Shown here: positions 14,862 through 25,412 of the stretch, one piece after another
Layout of the letters: every line of letters starts with the position of its first letter
Position numbering within the stretch: position 1 is the stretch's first letter
Assembly (NCBI RefSeq): GCF_022369455.1
Contig: NZ_CP059599.1
Span: forward strand, 1,454,409-1,518,408
Direction: 5' to 3'
DNA from: Campylobacter sp. RM5004
GTDB taxonomy: Bacteria > Campylobacterota > Campylobacteria > Campylobacterales > Campylobacteraceae
Length of the DNA: 64,000 nt
Position numbers and translations under genes: made by a program
The notes under the pieces: model-generated
Databases searched by the model: none
What the model saw: only the letters and a program-made list of their open reading frames with translations
Told to the model about the DNA's origin: nothing

Positions 14862-17630
14862 TTAAGCCTTAGTGATTTTTACTGCACACTTTTTAAAGTC
14901 AGTTTGTTTTGATATCGGGCATGTTGCATCAAGAGTAACTTTATTGATATAAACATTCTCATCAAACCAAGGAACATAAACAAGTCCTCTAGGTGGTTTA
15001 TTTCTACCTCTTAAATCTACACGAGCTTTTACTTTGCCACGACGAGATTCAACCCATACTAATTCTCTTTGCTCAACTCCTAAAGCCTTAGCATCTTCTG
15101 GATGCATATAACACATTGCCTCAGGCACTGCACGGAAAAGCTCTGGAACTCTCATAGTCATTGTTCCACTATGCCAGTGCTCTAAAACCCTACCTGTGCA
15201 TAACCAGAACGGATATTCTTTAGATGGACGCTCAGGCGCTTTCATAAATGGTCTAAAGAAGATTTTTGCTTTATTAGTAATTGCGGTTGCTTCCTCACTA
15301 GTTGGGCTTTTTAAATCGCCACTTTTAATTGATTTATCAAAATCTCCATAGAATGCAAAATCACTATTTGGATTTGCTTTTTTAGCGTAGAAGTCATATT
15401 TGGTATTAAATCTCCATTGAGTTTCTTTACCATCAACTACTGGCCATCTTAAGCCTCTTACCTTATGATAAGTTTCAAATCCAGCTAAATCGTGTCCGTG
15501 ACCAGCTCCGAATTTTCTATATTCTTCCCATAAATATTTTTGAATAAAGAAGCCATAACCTTTAAATACCTTGCCATCACTTCCTTTTACATTTCTATTA
15601 TCGCCCTTAACTTCACTATTCATCCAGTCTTTCATACTATCGCTTTCTAGTGAAATTTCTTTACAATCAGCATTAGCAAATAATACATCATATAAAGTAT
15701 CATCTTCTTTATAACCCATTGCTTTTGCTTTTTCTAAAACGCTTGGTAAAGTAGTCTTTTCATCAACTTTTACTTCTCCCCAAACTTCGCTTAATTTAAA
15801 GCGTTTGCTAAGTTCTAATAATTGCCATGTATCACTCATAGCTTCGCCTATTGGAAGAACTTGTTGTCTCCAGTGTTGAGTTCTACGCTCAGCGTTTCCA
15901 TAAGCTCCCCATTTTTCATAAATCATAGCACTTGGTAAAATTAAATCAGCAACTTTTGCGCTAATTCCAGGATAGCAATCGCTTACTACTATGAAATTAT
16001 CTTTTTCTCTAGCTGCTTTTATCCAGTGATTTGCGTTTGCTGTATTTTGCCATGGATTATTTACCATTACCCATGCGAATTTTTGCTTACCATCTTCTAG
16101 GTTTCTCATCATTTGCATAAAGTGATTACCCATTACGCCGTTGATTGTTCCTTCTGGAACTTTCCATATTTGCTCACTTTTTGCTCTATGTTTTGGGTTT
16201 GCTACAACCATATCAGCAGGAAGTCTGTGTGCGAATGTTCCAACTTCTCTAGCTGTTCCACAAGCACTTGGCTGACCTGTTAAAGAGAATGCTCCATCAC
16301 CTGGTTTTGCTTGTTTGCCAAGTAAAAAATGCACCATATAAGCAAGTTCATTTACCCAGCTACCACGAGTGTGTTGGTTAAAACCCATTGTCCAAAAGCT
16401 TACTACTTTTCTACTTTTTTCAATATATAAATCAGCTAAAGCTTTTAGTTTTTTCTTAAATTCTTCTATATCTTCATCAGGATTTCCCTTAGCTACGCTT
16501 GCAACATAATCTAGTGTGTAAGGCTCAAGAGCTTTTTTGAAATCTTCAAATTGAATTTGCCAGTTAAGCGCTGCTTGTGCTGCGTGTTTCATTTCAAATT
16601 TATCACCAGCTTTTACACCTAAATGACTTAACGCAGTTGCTTCTTCGCTATCTAAAATAATTGAGTTTTCTTTAGCAACGGTGTCTTTTTCTGCTTCACT
16701 AAAGCTTGGGTGATTTGGATTATTTCTCATTCCATAGCCAATATCAGCAAATCCTGTTGTAAATACACAATGATTTTTTACAAAATCCCAATCAATTGCT
16801 TTTGGATTGTTATAAACAATTTCTCTTGCAATGTAGTTTAAAATCGCAATATCAGAGCTTGGAGTAAAGATAATTTCAATATCTGCAATATCGCTTGTTC
16901 TTGTTGTATATGTAGATAGATTTACGATTTTAACACGCTCAGGATCTCTTAATTTTCTATCGCTTACACGGCTCCATAAAATTGGGTGCATTTCAGCCAT
17001 ATTTGAACCCCAGCAAACAACAGTATCTGTAAGCTCAATATCATCATAACAGCCTGCAGGCTCATCAATTCCAAATGTTTGCATAAAGCCAATAACAGCA
17101 CTTGCCATACAATGTCTTGCATTTGGGTCAATATTATTACTTCTAAATCCTGCTTTAAAAAGCTTTGCAGCAGCATAACCTTCTTGAATAGTATGCTGAC
17201 CACTTGCAAACATTCCTATACCATTTACACCTTGCTCTTTTAGAGCTTTTTTCATGTGCTTTTCCATTTCATCAAATGCTCTTTGCCATGAAATTGGTGC
17301 AAATTTTCCTTTTTTATCAAATTCGCCCTTAGCATTCACTCTTAAAAGTGGAGTTACTAATCTATCTTCTCCATACATAATCTTAGCATTAAAATATCCT
17401 TTAATGCAGTTTAGACCACGATTTACAGGTGCTTCTGGATCGCCTTTTGTAGCTACGATTTTGCCATTCTTAGTAGCTACCATAATACCACAGCCTGTTC
17501 CACAAAATCTACAAACAGATTTATCCCAAGTCCAACCATTAGCTTCATTATTAGCTAAAGCCATACTAGGAGTTACACAAGCTGCAGCACTTGCGATTGC
17601 TGTGCTTTTTAAAAACTCTCTTCTTTGCAT
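14862..17630 (-). CDS. napA: NapA, periplasmic nitrate reductase catalytic subunit
   Basis: 922 residues, normal for Campylobacter. Twin-arginine signal [16 protein letters not shown]. [4Fe-4S] ligands C40, C43, C47 and C75 (CRFCGTGC...NCIKGY); the molybdenum ligand is C174 in ARHCMASAV. The C-terminal molydopterin-binding text [14 protein letters not shown] and [10 protein letters not shown] is also present. It reduces nitrate to nitrite with Mo-bisMGD. First gene of napAGHBLD; NapF is absent. The promoter must be in the 277-base space shared with nrfH. Confidence 0.98.
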   Translation of the reverse strand: MQRREFLKSTAIASAAACVTPSMALANNEANGWTWDKSVCRFCGTGCGIMVATKNGKIVATKGDPEAPVNRGLNCIKGYFNAKIMYGEDRLVTPLLRVNAKGEFDKKGKFAPISWQRAFDEMEKHMKKALKEQGVNGIGMFASGQHTIQEGYAAAKLFKAGFRSNNIDPNARHCMASAVIGFMQTFGIDEPAGCYDDIELTDTVVCWGSNMAEMHPILWSRVSDRKLRDPERVKIVNLSTYTTRTSDIADIEIIFTPSSDIAILNYIAREIVYNNPKAIDWDFVKNHCVFTTGFADIGYGMRNNPNHPSFSEAEKDTVAKENSIILDSEEATALSHLGVKAGDKFEMKHAAQAALNWQIQFEDFKKALEPYTLDYVASVAKGNPDEDIEEFKKKLKALADLYIEKSRKVVSFWTMGFNQHTRGSWVNELAYMVHFLLGKQAKPGDGAFSLTGQPSACGTAREVGTFAHRLPADMVVANPKHRAKSEQIWKVPEGTINGVMGNHFMQMMRNLEDGKQKFAWVMVNNPWQNTANANHWIKAAREKDNFIVVSDCYPGISAKVADLILPSAMIYEKWGAYGNAERRTQHWRQQVLPIGEAMSDTWQLLELSKRFKLSEVWGEVKVDEKTTLPSVLEKAKAMGYKEDDTLYDVLFANADCKEISLESDSMKDWMNSEVKGDNRNVKGSDGKVFKGYGFFIQKYLWEEYRKFGAGHGHDLAGFETYHKVRGLRWPVVDGKETQWRFNTKYDFYAKKANPNSDFAFYGDFDKSIKSGDLKSPTSEEATAITNKAKIFFRPFMKAPERPSKEYPFWLCTGRVLEHWHSGTMTMRVPELFRAVPEAMCYMHPEDAKALGVEQRELVWVESRRGKVKARVDLRGRNKPPRGLVYVPWFDENVYINKVTLDATCPISKQTDFKKCAVKITKA

Positions 17631-17907
17631 AATTTCTCCTTAAAAATATTGTGTCAATAGGTTAATTCATTTGCCTTAAAAACTTATTGATTAAGATTAA
17701 TTTATTTTTTTAAAACAAATCAAGTAATATTATCAACTTTATATTAACTTTAAAATTCATAAACAATTTTATAGATTAAAAACACTATATTAACGATATT
17801 TACTACTTATTATTAATTTAAAATTAAAAAATATTATTAATTTCTATCAATTATTTTTAAGAAACTATATGTTAAATTAATGTTACAAATCTTTACAAGG
17901 TGTATAA
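17631..17907. promoter_or_regulatory. Divergent nap / nrf control region
   Basis: 277 bases of about 85% A+T between the napA and nrfH starts. It must hold promoters for both operons. Direct TTAA-rich stretches are present, but I see no convincing FNR or CRP dyad, so no regulator is named. napA has GGAG before its ATG; nrfH has ACAAGGTG. Confidence 0.5.
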
Positions 17908-18375
17908 ATGAAAAAACCAACAAACAAACTTTTATTAGCCCTTTGTATTTTCATAGGGATTTTTATTGGTGGTGGAATTTATACTTTTATAATAGCAGAT
18001 GGCTTTTTAATGATGACTAGCAAGCCAGAAGCCTGTAGCAAATGCCATATCATGACAGATGTATATGATAGTTGGGCTAAAGGCGAGCATTCTAGCAATG
18101 CAGGTTGCGTTGATTGTCACTTACCACAAGGCGATTTTATGGCTTACTGGACTAAAAAAGCTTATCATGGTTTAAAACACGGCTATTATTTTACAGTAGG
18201 AGGAAATCCACCTAATTTAGAACCTACAGAGATGACACATGAAGATGTTAATCGTAATTGTGCAACTTGCCACAAAGATTACGCACATAACGCAATTAAT
18301 GCGACTACTAACATTAATAGTGAGCCGCTTGATTGTCTTAGTTGTCATAGAACAATAGGTCATTTACATAATTAA
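17908..18375 (+). CDS. nrfH: NrfH, membrane-anchored tetrahaem cytochrome c
   Basis: 155 residues, one N-terminal membrane segment (about 8-32). Four CxxCH motifs: CSKCH, CVDCH, CATCH and CLSCH. It takes electrons from menaquinol and passes them to NrfA. The order nrfH-nrfA with 12 bases between is standard. Confidence 0.96.
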   Translation: MKKPTNKLLLALCIFIGIFIGGGIYTFIIADGFLMMTSKPEACSKCHIMTDVYDSWAKGEHSSNAGCVDCHLPQGDFMAYWTKKAYHGLKHGYYFTVGGNPPNLEPTEMTHEDVNRNCATCHKDYAHNAINATTNINSEPLDCLSCHRTIGHLHN

Positions 18376-18387
18376 TAAGGAGAAAAT

Positions 18388-20061
18388 ATGTCAAAAACAA
18401 CTTATGTTGCAGCTATTGTGATTGCTGCTTTAGGTGGTGCAGGTTTATTTGCACTAAATACAAATATTGCAGAACATAAAGGCGAGAGCAAAACTCAACC
18501 TTTAAAAACTTTTGAAATTAGCGATGAAGAACCAGATTTTGCTAAATGGGGTAGAAACTTCCCTGCTCAACTTGATGGCTTTTTAGCTATGAAAGATATC
18601 AATTTCGAAACTCCATTCGGTGGAAGCTTACCATATAGCAAATTAATTCGCTGGCCTGTTACAACAACATTTTGGAATGGTTATGCGTTTGCAGTAGATT
18701 ATTCTAAGCCAAGACTTCATTATTATTCACAAATTGATCAAATGGAAACAAAAAGAAATAATAAAGAATATCTAAACTCACACGGCTTACCAGCATTCAA
18801 AGGCCAACCAGGCGCATGTATTAACTGCCACTCAGGCTTTGTAACTGCTATTTATAGAAGTGATAAATTAAGTGAATTTAGAAATGATCCAGTAGAAGCT
18901 TCTAAATTACCTATGGGATTTTTTGACGCAATGGGAGCTGAAGGTCAGCTTATGAAAAATGCTTGGACAAAAATGAACTCAACTCCTTATTTTGATGTTA
19001 TGAAAAAAGTTGAAGAAAAATATGGAGATGGAATTCATGGTTCTCACATGGGTTCAACTTGTGCGGATTGTCATAGCCCTGAAGATATGAGCCTTCGTGT
19101 AACTCGCCCAGCATTCATTAATGCAATGGTTTTAAGAGGATATGAAGCTGATGCTAAGAGCGGTATTAAAGCAAATAGAAAAGCAATGAGAAACTATGTT
19201 TGCGAGCAATGCCACGTTGAATATTATTTTGAAGGAAAAGATTCTACACTAGTATTCCCATGGACAAAATGGAAAAAAGACGAAGCATTCAAAATAGAAA
19301 ACTTTGATGAATACTATGATGAGAAATTTGCTAATGGTGAGTATCCACAAGATTACATTCAAAAAGATACAAAAGCAAAAATTATCAAAATGCAACACCC
19401 AGAAGCAGAGCTTTATTCAAGTAGCGTTCATGCAAAAAGCGGTGTAACTTGTGCAGATTGTCATATGCCATATAAAAGAGATGGAGCAAATAAGGTTACA
19501 AATCACACTATCCAAACTCCTTATGCTGATATAAATGCAGCTTGCAAAACTTGCCACCCACAAAGCGAGCAACAATTAAAAGACAGAATTGCAAGTATTC
19601 AAAATCGCCACGCTTATGAGTTAAGACAATGTGAAAATAACTTAATGGCATTAATTCAAGATATTAAAACAGCAAGAAGTGAATTAGCTAAGCATCCTGA
19701 TTTTGCTAGCTTAGAAGGTAAAGCACAAGAAGATGCGATTTCAAAAGCACTTGAAAAATCACTTTATGCTCATAGAAAAACTCATATTAGATGGGACTTT
19801 GCATTTAGTGAAAATAGCTATGGTTTCCACTCACCACAAGAAGCTATGAGAATTATAGGTCAATGTAAAGAATTAGCTCGTGAAGGTCAAATGACTTTAG
19901 CTAATGAGCTTAGCAAATACGGAGTAAAAATTGAGCTAACTAAAGAGGCAACAATTCCAGCAGCTCCTGAAAAGCTAGATCACAAACCACCAACAGCAAG
20001 CCTTCCAACAGAAGCTATGAAAAAAGTTGATGAAGATATAAAAAATCTAAACTTTAAATAA
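18388..20061 (+). CDS. nrfA: NrfA, cytochrome c nitrite reductase (ammonia-forming)
   Basis: 557 residues with a signal/anchor at 1-25. Five haem motifs: C144INCH148, CADCH, CEQCH, CADCH and CKTCH. The first, in the active-site position, is CxxCH where E. coli and Wolinella have CxxCK, so histidine replaces the usual lysine ligand; I recall the same for C. jejuni. The calcium/active-site text GYAFAVDY and HMGSTCADCHSPEDM is present. Reduces nitrite to ammonium in six-electron steps, downstream of Nap. Confidence 0.96.
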   Translation: MSKTTYVAAIVIAALGGAGLFALNTNIAEHKGESKTQPLKTFEISDEEPDFAKWGRNFPAQLDGFLAMKDINFETPFGGSLPYSKLIRWPVTTTFWNGYAFAVDYSKPRLHYYSQIDQMETKRNNKEYLNSHGLPAFKGQPGACINCHSGFVTAIYRSDKLSEFRNDPVEASKLPMGFFDAMGAEGQLMKNAWTKMNSTPYFDVMKKVEEKYGDGIHGSHMGSTCADCHSPEDMSLRVTRPAFINAMVLRGYEADAKSGIKANRKAMRNYVCEQCHVEYYFEGKDSTLVFPWTKWKKDEAFKIENFDEYYDEKFANGEYPQDYIQKDTKAKIIKMQHPEAELYSSSVHAKSGVTCADCHMPYKRDGANKVTNHTIQTPYADINAACKTCHPQSEQQLKDRIASIQNRHAYELRQCENNLMALIQDIKTARSELAKHPDFASLEGKAQEDAISKALEKSLYAHRKTHIRWDFAFSENSYGFHSPQEAMRIIGQCKELAREGQMTLANELSKYGVKIELTKEATIPAAPEKLDHKPPTASLPTEAMKKVDEDIKNLNFK

Positions 20062-20063
20062 TA

Positions 20064-20088
20064 AAATTGCGAGATTTTCTCGCAATTT
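20064..20088 (+). terminator. Rho-independent-type hairpin after nrfA
   Basis: AAATTGCGAGA-TTT-TCTCGCAATTT, an 11-bp perfect stem 3 bases after the stop codon. The stem ends in T3 and no longer T run follows. Confidence 0.8.
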
Positions 20089-20106
20089 AAATGATTAAAT
20101 CTTTTT

Positions 20107-20166
20107 AATTCCTATTTCAAATTCCAAAAACTTATTTTAAAAATACAAGAATTTGAATTAGGAATT
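20107..20166. repeat. Dispersed repeat, inverted pair
   Basis: Exact copies in opposite orientation at 20107-20124 and 20149-20166, 24 bases apart, giving an 18-base stem with one A/T difference. The remainder of the 397-base gap 20062-20458 holds no ORF with a ribosome site. Confidence 0.88.
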
Positions 20167-20373
20167 TCATTAAATTATTAAAATAATAGCTTTAGCTTCA
20201 TAACTTCCATTTATTGCTTATCAAAAAAATTGAATTAGCTTTTATTTATTTAGCGAATAACTTTAAAAAATCTAAAAATTGCTTTTGTATATTTTTGATT
20301 TTACTATAAGCTAAACTTCTTTGCTTGCGAAAAGTTTTTTGTTTGTTCTTTAAAATCTATTTTATTAAAATCA

Positions 20374-20424
20374 AATTCCTATTTCAAATTCTTTCAATTT
20401 TTCAAGGAATTTGAAATAGGAATT
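20374..20424. repeat. Dispersed repeat, second inverted pair
   Basis: AATTCCTATTTCAAATTC (20374-20391) and its exact complement (20407-20424), 15 bases apart. Two inverted pairs within 320 bases is the densest cluster in the window. Confidence 0.9.
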
Positions 20425-20451
20425 AGGATTTAAATTAAATAAATCCTAATT
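20421..20451 (-). terminator. Hairpin after the BCCT gene
   Basis: AATTAGGATTT-N9-AAATCCTAATT, 8 bases beyond the stop of the minus-strand gene; its left arm shares bases with the repeat copy at 20407-20424. Confidence 0.6.
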
Positions 20452-20458
20452 AATTTTA

Positions 20459-22405
20459 TTATTTAGAATCAATTGTAAAAATCTCATTATCACTATCATC
20501 TAAAAGGTTTAAATACCTTTCATAATGCTTTAAAATATCTACTATTATTTCTTTTTCATTAAGATATTTTATATCATAACCTAATCTATCATCTCCAAAA
20601 AATGTCATAGGTCTATATTCAAATTCCTTTGAGACATTCGGCAAATTTTCATCATCTAATAAAGTCTTATTTACTTCATGCTTTATTATTTTTACTCCGT
20701 AAATAAAGTCTTTTGATAATTCTTTTTTGATTATTAATTGTATGCTGCCTTTATTTTCTTCTATGAAAGAGCTTAAGCCTTGCTCGTCTAATTTTGCCTT
20801 TATTTTAGCCATTGCAGGTCTTACAAAATCTTGTAAAAATATTTTCATATCTTTAATTTGAGTTTGTTTTAAAATAAGCTCAAGCCTTTGCTCCCAAAAA
20901 TCGCCATTCCAATACACACTTGCTTTGCTTACTTTTGCTCCAAAATATCTACTATCTACAATAAGTCCTTTTAATAAAGAAGCACACATTAAAACAAGCA
21001 TTAAAGCAAAAGGCAAAGCAACAATCATCGTAACACTTAAAATACTATCAAGACCACCAGAATAAGAAAGAGAAACAGCAATAGCAATTAAACTAATTCC
21101 CCATAAAATGCTTTGCCATTTATAAGGCTTTTCCTTACCTGCACTAGCTAATGAATTAAGCACGAAAATTCCACTATCAGCAGAAGTTATGAAAAATAAC
21201 AAAAGCACAATTAAAGCTAAAATCGCACTAATATTTGATAAAGGTAAAAGCTCTAAAAACTCAAACAATAATCTTTCAGTACTATTAGTAAATGCTCCTA
21301 ATTTATCGCTAAATTCTAAAGCAAAATTACCAAATACGCTAAACCATAAGATATTAAAAGTAGTTGGGACAATTAATACTCCAAAAATAAATTCTCTAAT
21401 AGTTCTACCACGAGAAATCTTGGCGATAAAAAAGCCAACAAAAGGAGCCCAACTAAGCCACCAAGCCCAATAAAATATAGTCCAAGAATTAAACCAAGGA
21501 ATATAAGATTTATCATATACATAGGTTTTAAAACTAAGCTCTACAAGATTTGAAAAATATATACCTAGATTTGAGCTAAAGTTTGAAAGCAGATTTACCA
21601 AATCACCACAAAATAAAACAAAAAGCATTAATAAAAAAGCTAAAACTAAATTAAGTTCGCTTAATACTTTAAGCCCTTTTTTCACTCCTGTAATTGCAGA
21701 AATTGTAGATAAAGAAACTACGATTAATATAATTAAAACTTGTTCGTTAAAAGAAATATCATTTAAAAAGCCTAATTTAAACAAACCTGCATTAAGAGAG
21801 CTTGCAGAATATCCTAAGGTAGTGCTAATCCCAAAAACGGTTACAATAAGGGCTAATATATCAATAACATTTCCCCAAAAGCCATAGATTTTGTTTTTTA
21901 AAAATGGATAAAAAGCACTTCTTAAAGTTAAAGGCATTTTATAACGAAAGCCAAAATAAGCCATAGCCAAAGCACAAACACCATAAATAGCCCAAGGATG
22001 AATACCCCAGTGAAACAAAGTATGAACTAAGGCTTCTTTATCGCTTGAATTAAGAGCTTGTTTGTGAATTAATGGCTCGGCTACTCCAAAATACATAAGC
22101 CCTACTCCCATTCCAGTAGCAAACAGCATAGAAAGCCAAGAAAAAAAGCTAAAGCTTGGCTCATCATCATCTTTTCCAAGCTTTATATCTCCAAATTTAG
22201 ATAAAGCAAGCATTAGCATAAATGCTACAAAAAAACTTACACTTAATATAAAAAACCAAGAAAAATTAGCAAAAATTAATCCTTTTAAATATGTTAAATA
22301 CTCACTTGTTTGTGTAGGCAAAAACACACTTAATGAAACTAAAATTACAATAAAAATAATACTTGGAATAAATACAGCGGGTAAAAAACTTGTTTTAATT
22401 TTCAT
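20459..22405 (-). CDS. BCCT-family betaine/carnitine/choline transporter
   Basis: 648 residues. Twelve membrane segments up to about residue 500, then a long cytoplasmic tail of about 140 residues. The family signature is FYWAWWLSWAPFVGFFIAKISRGRTIREFI; MGVGLMYFGVAEPL is the conserved first half. It is expected to import a quaternary amine such as betaine with Na+ or H+, for osmoprotection. The tail is a little longer than that of E. coli BetT-type members and could have a regulatory function. Single-gene unit with GGAG before the ATG. Exact substrate unknown. Confidence 0.92.
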   Translation of the reverse strand: MKIKTSFLPAVFIPSIIFIVILVSLSVFLPTQTSEYLTYLKGLIFANFSWFFILSVSFFVAFMLMLALSKFGDIKLGKDDDEPSFSFFSWLSMLFATGMGVGLMYFGVAEPLIHKQALNSSDKEALVHTLFHWGIHPWAIYGVCALAMAYFGFRYKMPLTLRSAFYPFLKNKIYGFWGNVIDILALIVTVFGISTTLGYSASSLNAGLFKLGFLNDISFNEQVLIILIVVSLSTISAITGVKKGLKVLSELNLVLAFLLMLFVLFCGDLVNLLSNFSSNLGIYFSNLVELSFKTYVYDKSYIPWFNSWTIFYWAWWLSWAPFVGFFIAKISRGRTIREFIFGVLIVPTTFNILWFSVFGNFALEFSDKLGAFTNSTERLLFEFLELLPLSNISAILALIVLLLFFITSADSGIFVLNSLASAGKEKPYKWQSILWGISLIAIAVSLSYSGGLDSILSVTMIVALPFALMLVLMCASLLKGLIVDSRYFGAKVSKASVYWNGDFWEQRLELILKQTQIKDMKIFLQDFVRPAMAKIKAKLDEQGLSSFIEENKGSIQLIIKKELSKDFIYGVKIIKHEVNKTLLDDENLPNVSKEFEYRPMTFFGDDRLGYDIKYLNEKEIIVDILKHYERYLNLLDDSDNEIFTIDSK

Positions 22406-22513
22406 ATTATCTCCTTGTTTTTTCAGTCTAACAAGGCAGGGTTAATGAGATTTGTGAAATTAAAAGTGCAATTAATACGATATATTTAAATAGTAGGCAA
22501 ATTAGCCATTAAC

Positions 22514-22547
22514 CAAAAAAGCTCTAAATCCTAAGGATTTAAAGCTT
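22514..22547 (-). terminator. Rho-independent terminator of the autotransporter gene
   Basis: In the transcript, AAGCTTTAAATCC-TTA-GGATTTAGAGCTT with one mismatch, followed by a T6 run. The stem overlaps the stop codon. Confidence 0.85.
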
Positions 22548-25176
22548 AAAATGTATATCTAAAAGATGAATTGATATTATGAGAAGTATTATAAATTCCG
22601 CTAAAGCTTTGCTCGTAATCTACAATAATCATTAAATTATTAGTTATATTAAAGCTTGTTCCAAAATTAACTAAGAATTTTTTATCTTTTTTATTGTTCT
22701 TAGCAAATTTTAAACCATAAATATCAATATCTAAATCGCTTAATTTAGTTAAATCATAAGAATAACCTAGGGCTAAATTAGTATTTATGTATTCATTTAA
22801 ACTTGCTCCAAAATTCATTCTTGCTTCAATATTTGCAAATAATTTTGAATCTTTATTAAGGCTTAATTTACTATTTTTAAAGTTTAATTTATCGCTATAT
22901 GCAAGGTTTAATTTTAAGCTTGGTTCATAATAATATTTATCTCCAAACTTATATCCACTCTCAAAACTAAGTTTATATAAGTTATTCTTAGCTTTTAAAT
23001 CGCCTAATACATCATCATTTAATTGATTTTTAACATTTGTGTAGCTAAAAATCGCATCTAAATAAAAACTATCGCTTAATAAAGTAGCATAAAGACCACC
23101 ACCAAAGCCATTTTGCTTAATAAAGCCTTTTGTACTTGAGTATTTATAAGATGCACTTAAAAATGCTCCTAAATATAAATCATAATTATTTAAATTATTT
23201 AATCTATCAGCACCTAAATAAAAATCATTGCTTTTGAATGCAAATTGTTTATTATAATTAGTTCTTGCTCCACTGCCCCTAGTCCAAACGCCATTTAAAA
23301 CTTTTGCATTTCTTAGATTAATTGCTCTTTTATTTAATGTACTAATATCATAAAAATTAAGATTTAAAAACGCATTTAATTCATCAAGCTTTAAGCTAGT
23401 TTTATCATTTAGTGTAGGTTTTATAATATCATTAAATGCTATTGTTTTATTATCAATTTCTTTTAATTTCTCATCAATCTCACTTCTTGTAAAACCAAAA
23501 GCTTTTAATTCTTCATCACTTAATTTACTAAGCTCTCTTATTTCTTCATCGCTTAAAGTAATAGTAAAACTATTATCTGTATTATAATCAATTACATCAG
23601 TATCTAAATCATTATTTAAATCATCATAAATAATATTATCTTTTGTGTTGTCATTAATAATTTCTTCATCTTTACTAGAAGGCACTAAAGTTTCATCTAT
23701 ACTAGGATTATCATCTTTTACATCTTCATTTGGAAGTGCAATAGGAGTTTTAATAGCTGTGTCTTCTATTTTAGTTGCTGGAATACTTTCTTGATTAGAA
23801 GCATTAGACTCATCTATGCTAGGATTAGCATTAGTTTCTTCACTTGGAAGAGTATTGTCAATCGGAGTTTTAATAGCTGTGTCTTCTATTTTAGTTGCAG
23901 GAATACTAATTGGACTTTTTGTAGCTGTATCTTCAATCTTAACAGCAGGAACGCTAATTTTTACAGGGTTATTAATATAATATATTAATTCACTAGCAGT
24001 GTTATTTGTAGCAATATAATTTCTATCTACATTTAAAGTAATTAAATCATCTTGATAAGCTATAAAATTATTAAAAAATGTTTCGCTAATATTATTCATA
24101 CCTTTTGCAAGAATAGCAAGCTGCATTTGGTCTTTAAAATAATCGTAATTAATAACATTATTTGATACAACATTTAAAAATTCTAAAGTATTGTTATCTC
24201 CACTTGTATTTTCACTCACAAACAATGGTTGAAAAGTATTTTTAGTAATATCTATTTGATAAATACTATTGCTTAAATTTAGACTTTTTACTTCTTCTAT
24301 GTTTGATAGCTTTGAATTAGTTGCAATTAATTCATCAAATCCAAATATCAAACCACTACTTATAACATTATTAAAATTAGCTTTAGAATAGCCTTTAAGC
24401 TCTCCGGTAAAAACCGAATTTGTTGCGTTAATTTCTCCATAACCCGAATAGTTACCATCAACATAGCTATTATCAACGCTTAAATTCTCAATTTCTGCTC
24501 CGTTAGCTATATTAGAATTCATATAAGAATTATTTAGTTTCATACTGCTTAAACTAGCTAAATCATTACTAAAATCAACTATTGAATTATTTACTTCATA
24601 AGAAGTCATTGCTTCATTAACTAAAACTACTGAATTACTAACGCTTACCAAATCAGAAGCTGACATTCCAACAGTATCATAATGTAATACACCATTATAT
24701 GCACCATCAAAACCATAAAATATATCATAATTAATAGCTGTATCAAAATCCCATAAAGGAGTTGTATTAGCATCTACTTCACCAATTTCTAAATTAGCAA
24801 AAATAGTATTTGTTCCATCTTTTTTATCAATAAAATAAACATATTTTTTTGTTTCATCAAGATTTGAAAATATAGGCATATTTGCTTTCATATCTTGATA
24901 TACATAGCTTTCGTATTGACCACCTATAAAAGGAACATATTTAGCACCCCAAAAGTATTTTGTTAAATCTTGATTAAGTTGTGCATTAAAGCCTGTCAAA
25001 TCATTAGTAATTTTGATAAAATTATCACTTGTTCTACTATAAAATTTCGTTAATTCTTCCTCAGATGAAAAATCTAGCCAGTTTTCAAAAAATGGCATAC
25101 CAGCAACTGCAAAAGATTTTACAGAAAATAAACATAATAAAGAACTATTAAATAAAAATTTCTTAGTTAAAAACAT
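22546..25176 (-). CDS. Autotransporter (type Va) surface protein
   Basis: 876 residues. Signal peptide 1-24. Passenger of about 380 residues rich in Asn and Ser with repeating short strands (NSYMNSNIANGAEIENLSVDNSYVDGNYSG), consistent with a beta-helix. A low-complexity linker at about 400-500 holds repeats of IPATKIEDTAIKTPI. The C-terminal barrel covers about 620-876: it starts GVWTRGSGARTNYN, has alternating strands and ends in Phe (SSFRYTF), the Bam signal. The passenger has no recognised catalytic motif; adhesion or shielding is a guess. Preceded by a possible sigma28-like promoter. Confidence 0.88.
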   Translation of the reverse strand: MFLTKKFLFNSSLLCLFSVKSFAVAGMPFFENWLDFSSEEELTKFYSRTSDNFIKITNDLTGFNAQLNQDLTKYFWGAKYVPFIGGQYESYVYQDMKANMPIFSNLDETKKYVYFIDKKDGTNTIFANLEIGEVDANTTPLWDFDTAINYDIFYGFDGAYNGVLHYDTVGMSASDLVSVSNSVVLVNEAMTSYEVNNSIVDFSNDLASLSSMKLNNSYMNSNIANGAEIENLSVDNSYVDGNYSGYGEINATNSVFTGELKGYSKANFNNVISSGLIFGFDELIATNSKLSNIEEVKSLNLSNSIYQIDITKNTFQPLFVSENTSGDNNTLEFLNVVSNNVINYDYFKDQMQLAILAKGMNNISETFFNNFIAYQDDLITLNVDRNYIATNNTASELIYYINNPVKISVPAVKIEDTATKSPISIPATKIEDTAIKTPIDNTLPSEETNANPSIDESNASNQESIPATKIEDTAIKTPIALPNEDVKDDNPSIDETLVPSSKDEEIINDNTKDNIIYDDLNNDLDTDVIDYNTDNSFTITLSDEEIRELSKLSDEELKAFGFTRSEIDEKLKEIDNKTIAFNDIIKPTLNDKTSLKLDELNAFLNLNFYDISTLNKRAINLRNAKVLNGVWTRGSGARTNYNKQFAFKSNDFYLGADRLNNLNNYDLYLGAFLSASYKYSSTKGFIKQNGFGGGLYATLLSDSFYLDAIFSYTNVKNQLNDDVLGDLKAKNNLYKLSFESGYKFGDKYYYEPSLKLNLAYSDKLNFKNSKLSLNKDSKLFANIEARMNFGASLNEYINTNLALGYSYDLTKLSDLDIDIYGLKFAKNNKKDKKFLVNFGTSFNITNNLMIIVDYEQSFSGIYNTSHNINSSFRYTF
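23694..23955 (-). repeat. Tandem repeats of about 120 bp inside the autotransporter linker
   Basis: Two nearly identical units about 120 bases apart (for example ggagttttaatagctgtg at 23744 and 23864) encode 40 residues each with core IPATKIEDTAIKTPI; a third shorter, degenerate unit lies at about 23905-23955. In-frame copy-number change by recombination is possible. Confidence 0.8.
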
Positions 25177-25208
25177 TTTTATAACCTTTGTGAAAAATTA
25201 TTTCTTAT

Positions 25209-25236
25209 ATATCGGCAATTATTAAAAATAATTTAT
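25209..25236 (-). promoter_or_regulatory. Possible sigma28-like promoter of the autotransporter gene
   Basis: GCCGATAT on the minus strand 33 bases before the ATG matches the FliA -10. Eleven bases upstream the -35 region AAATTATTTT is only a partial match to the Campylobacter pattern. Confidence 0.35.
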
Positions 25237-25333
25237 ATATAAAATAAAAATAAAAAAGATATTTATTATAATGTAAATAAAATTAAAATATTTTTAATCA
25301 ATATAATTTAAAAATAAATAATTATTAATTTTG

Positions 25334-25351
25334 GAATTTGAAATAGGAATT
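25334..25351 (+). repeat. Dispersed repeat, exact copy
   Basis: GAATTTGAAATAGGAATT, 62 bases beyond the stop of the histidine kinase gene (minus strand). Confidence 0.85.
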
Positions 25352-25412
25352 TGGTTTAAGAATTTTAATAAAAACTCCTTAAACCACTTTATATTTAATG
25401 TTAAAATACTAT

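Noticed and set aside
17254-17643. 129-codon plus-strand frame opposite napA
   Set aside because: Shadow of napA; reading frame shares the codon phase pattern of the real gene and lacks a start signal.
17631-17907. FNR/CRP-type operator between nap and nrf
   Set aside because: Only partial half-sites in AT-rich DNA; no convincing dyad.
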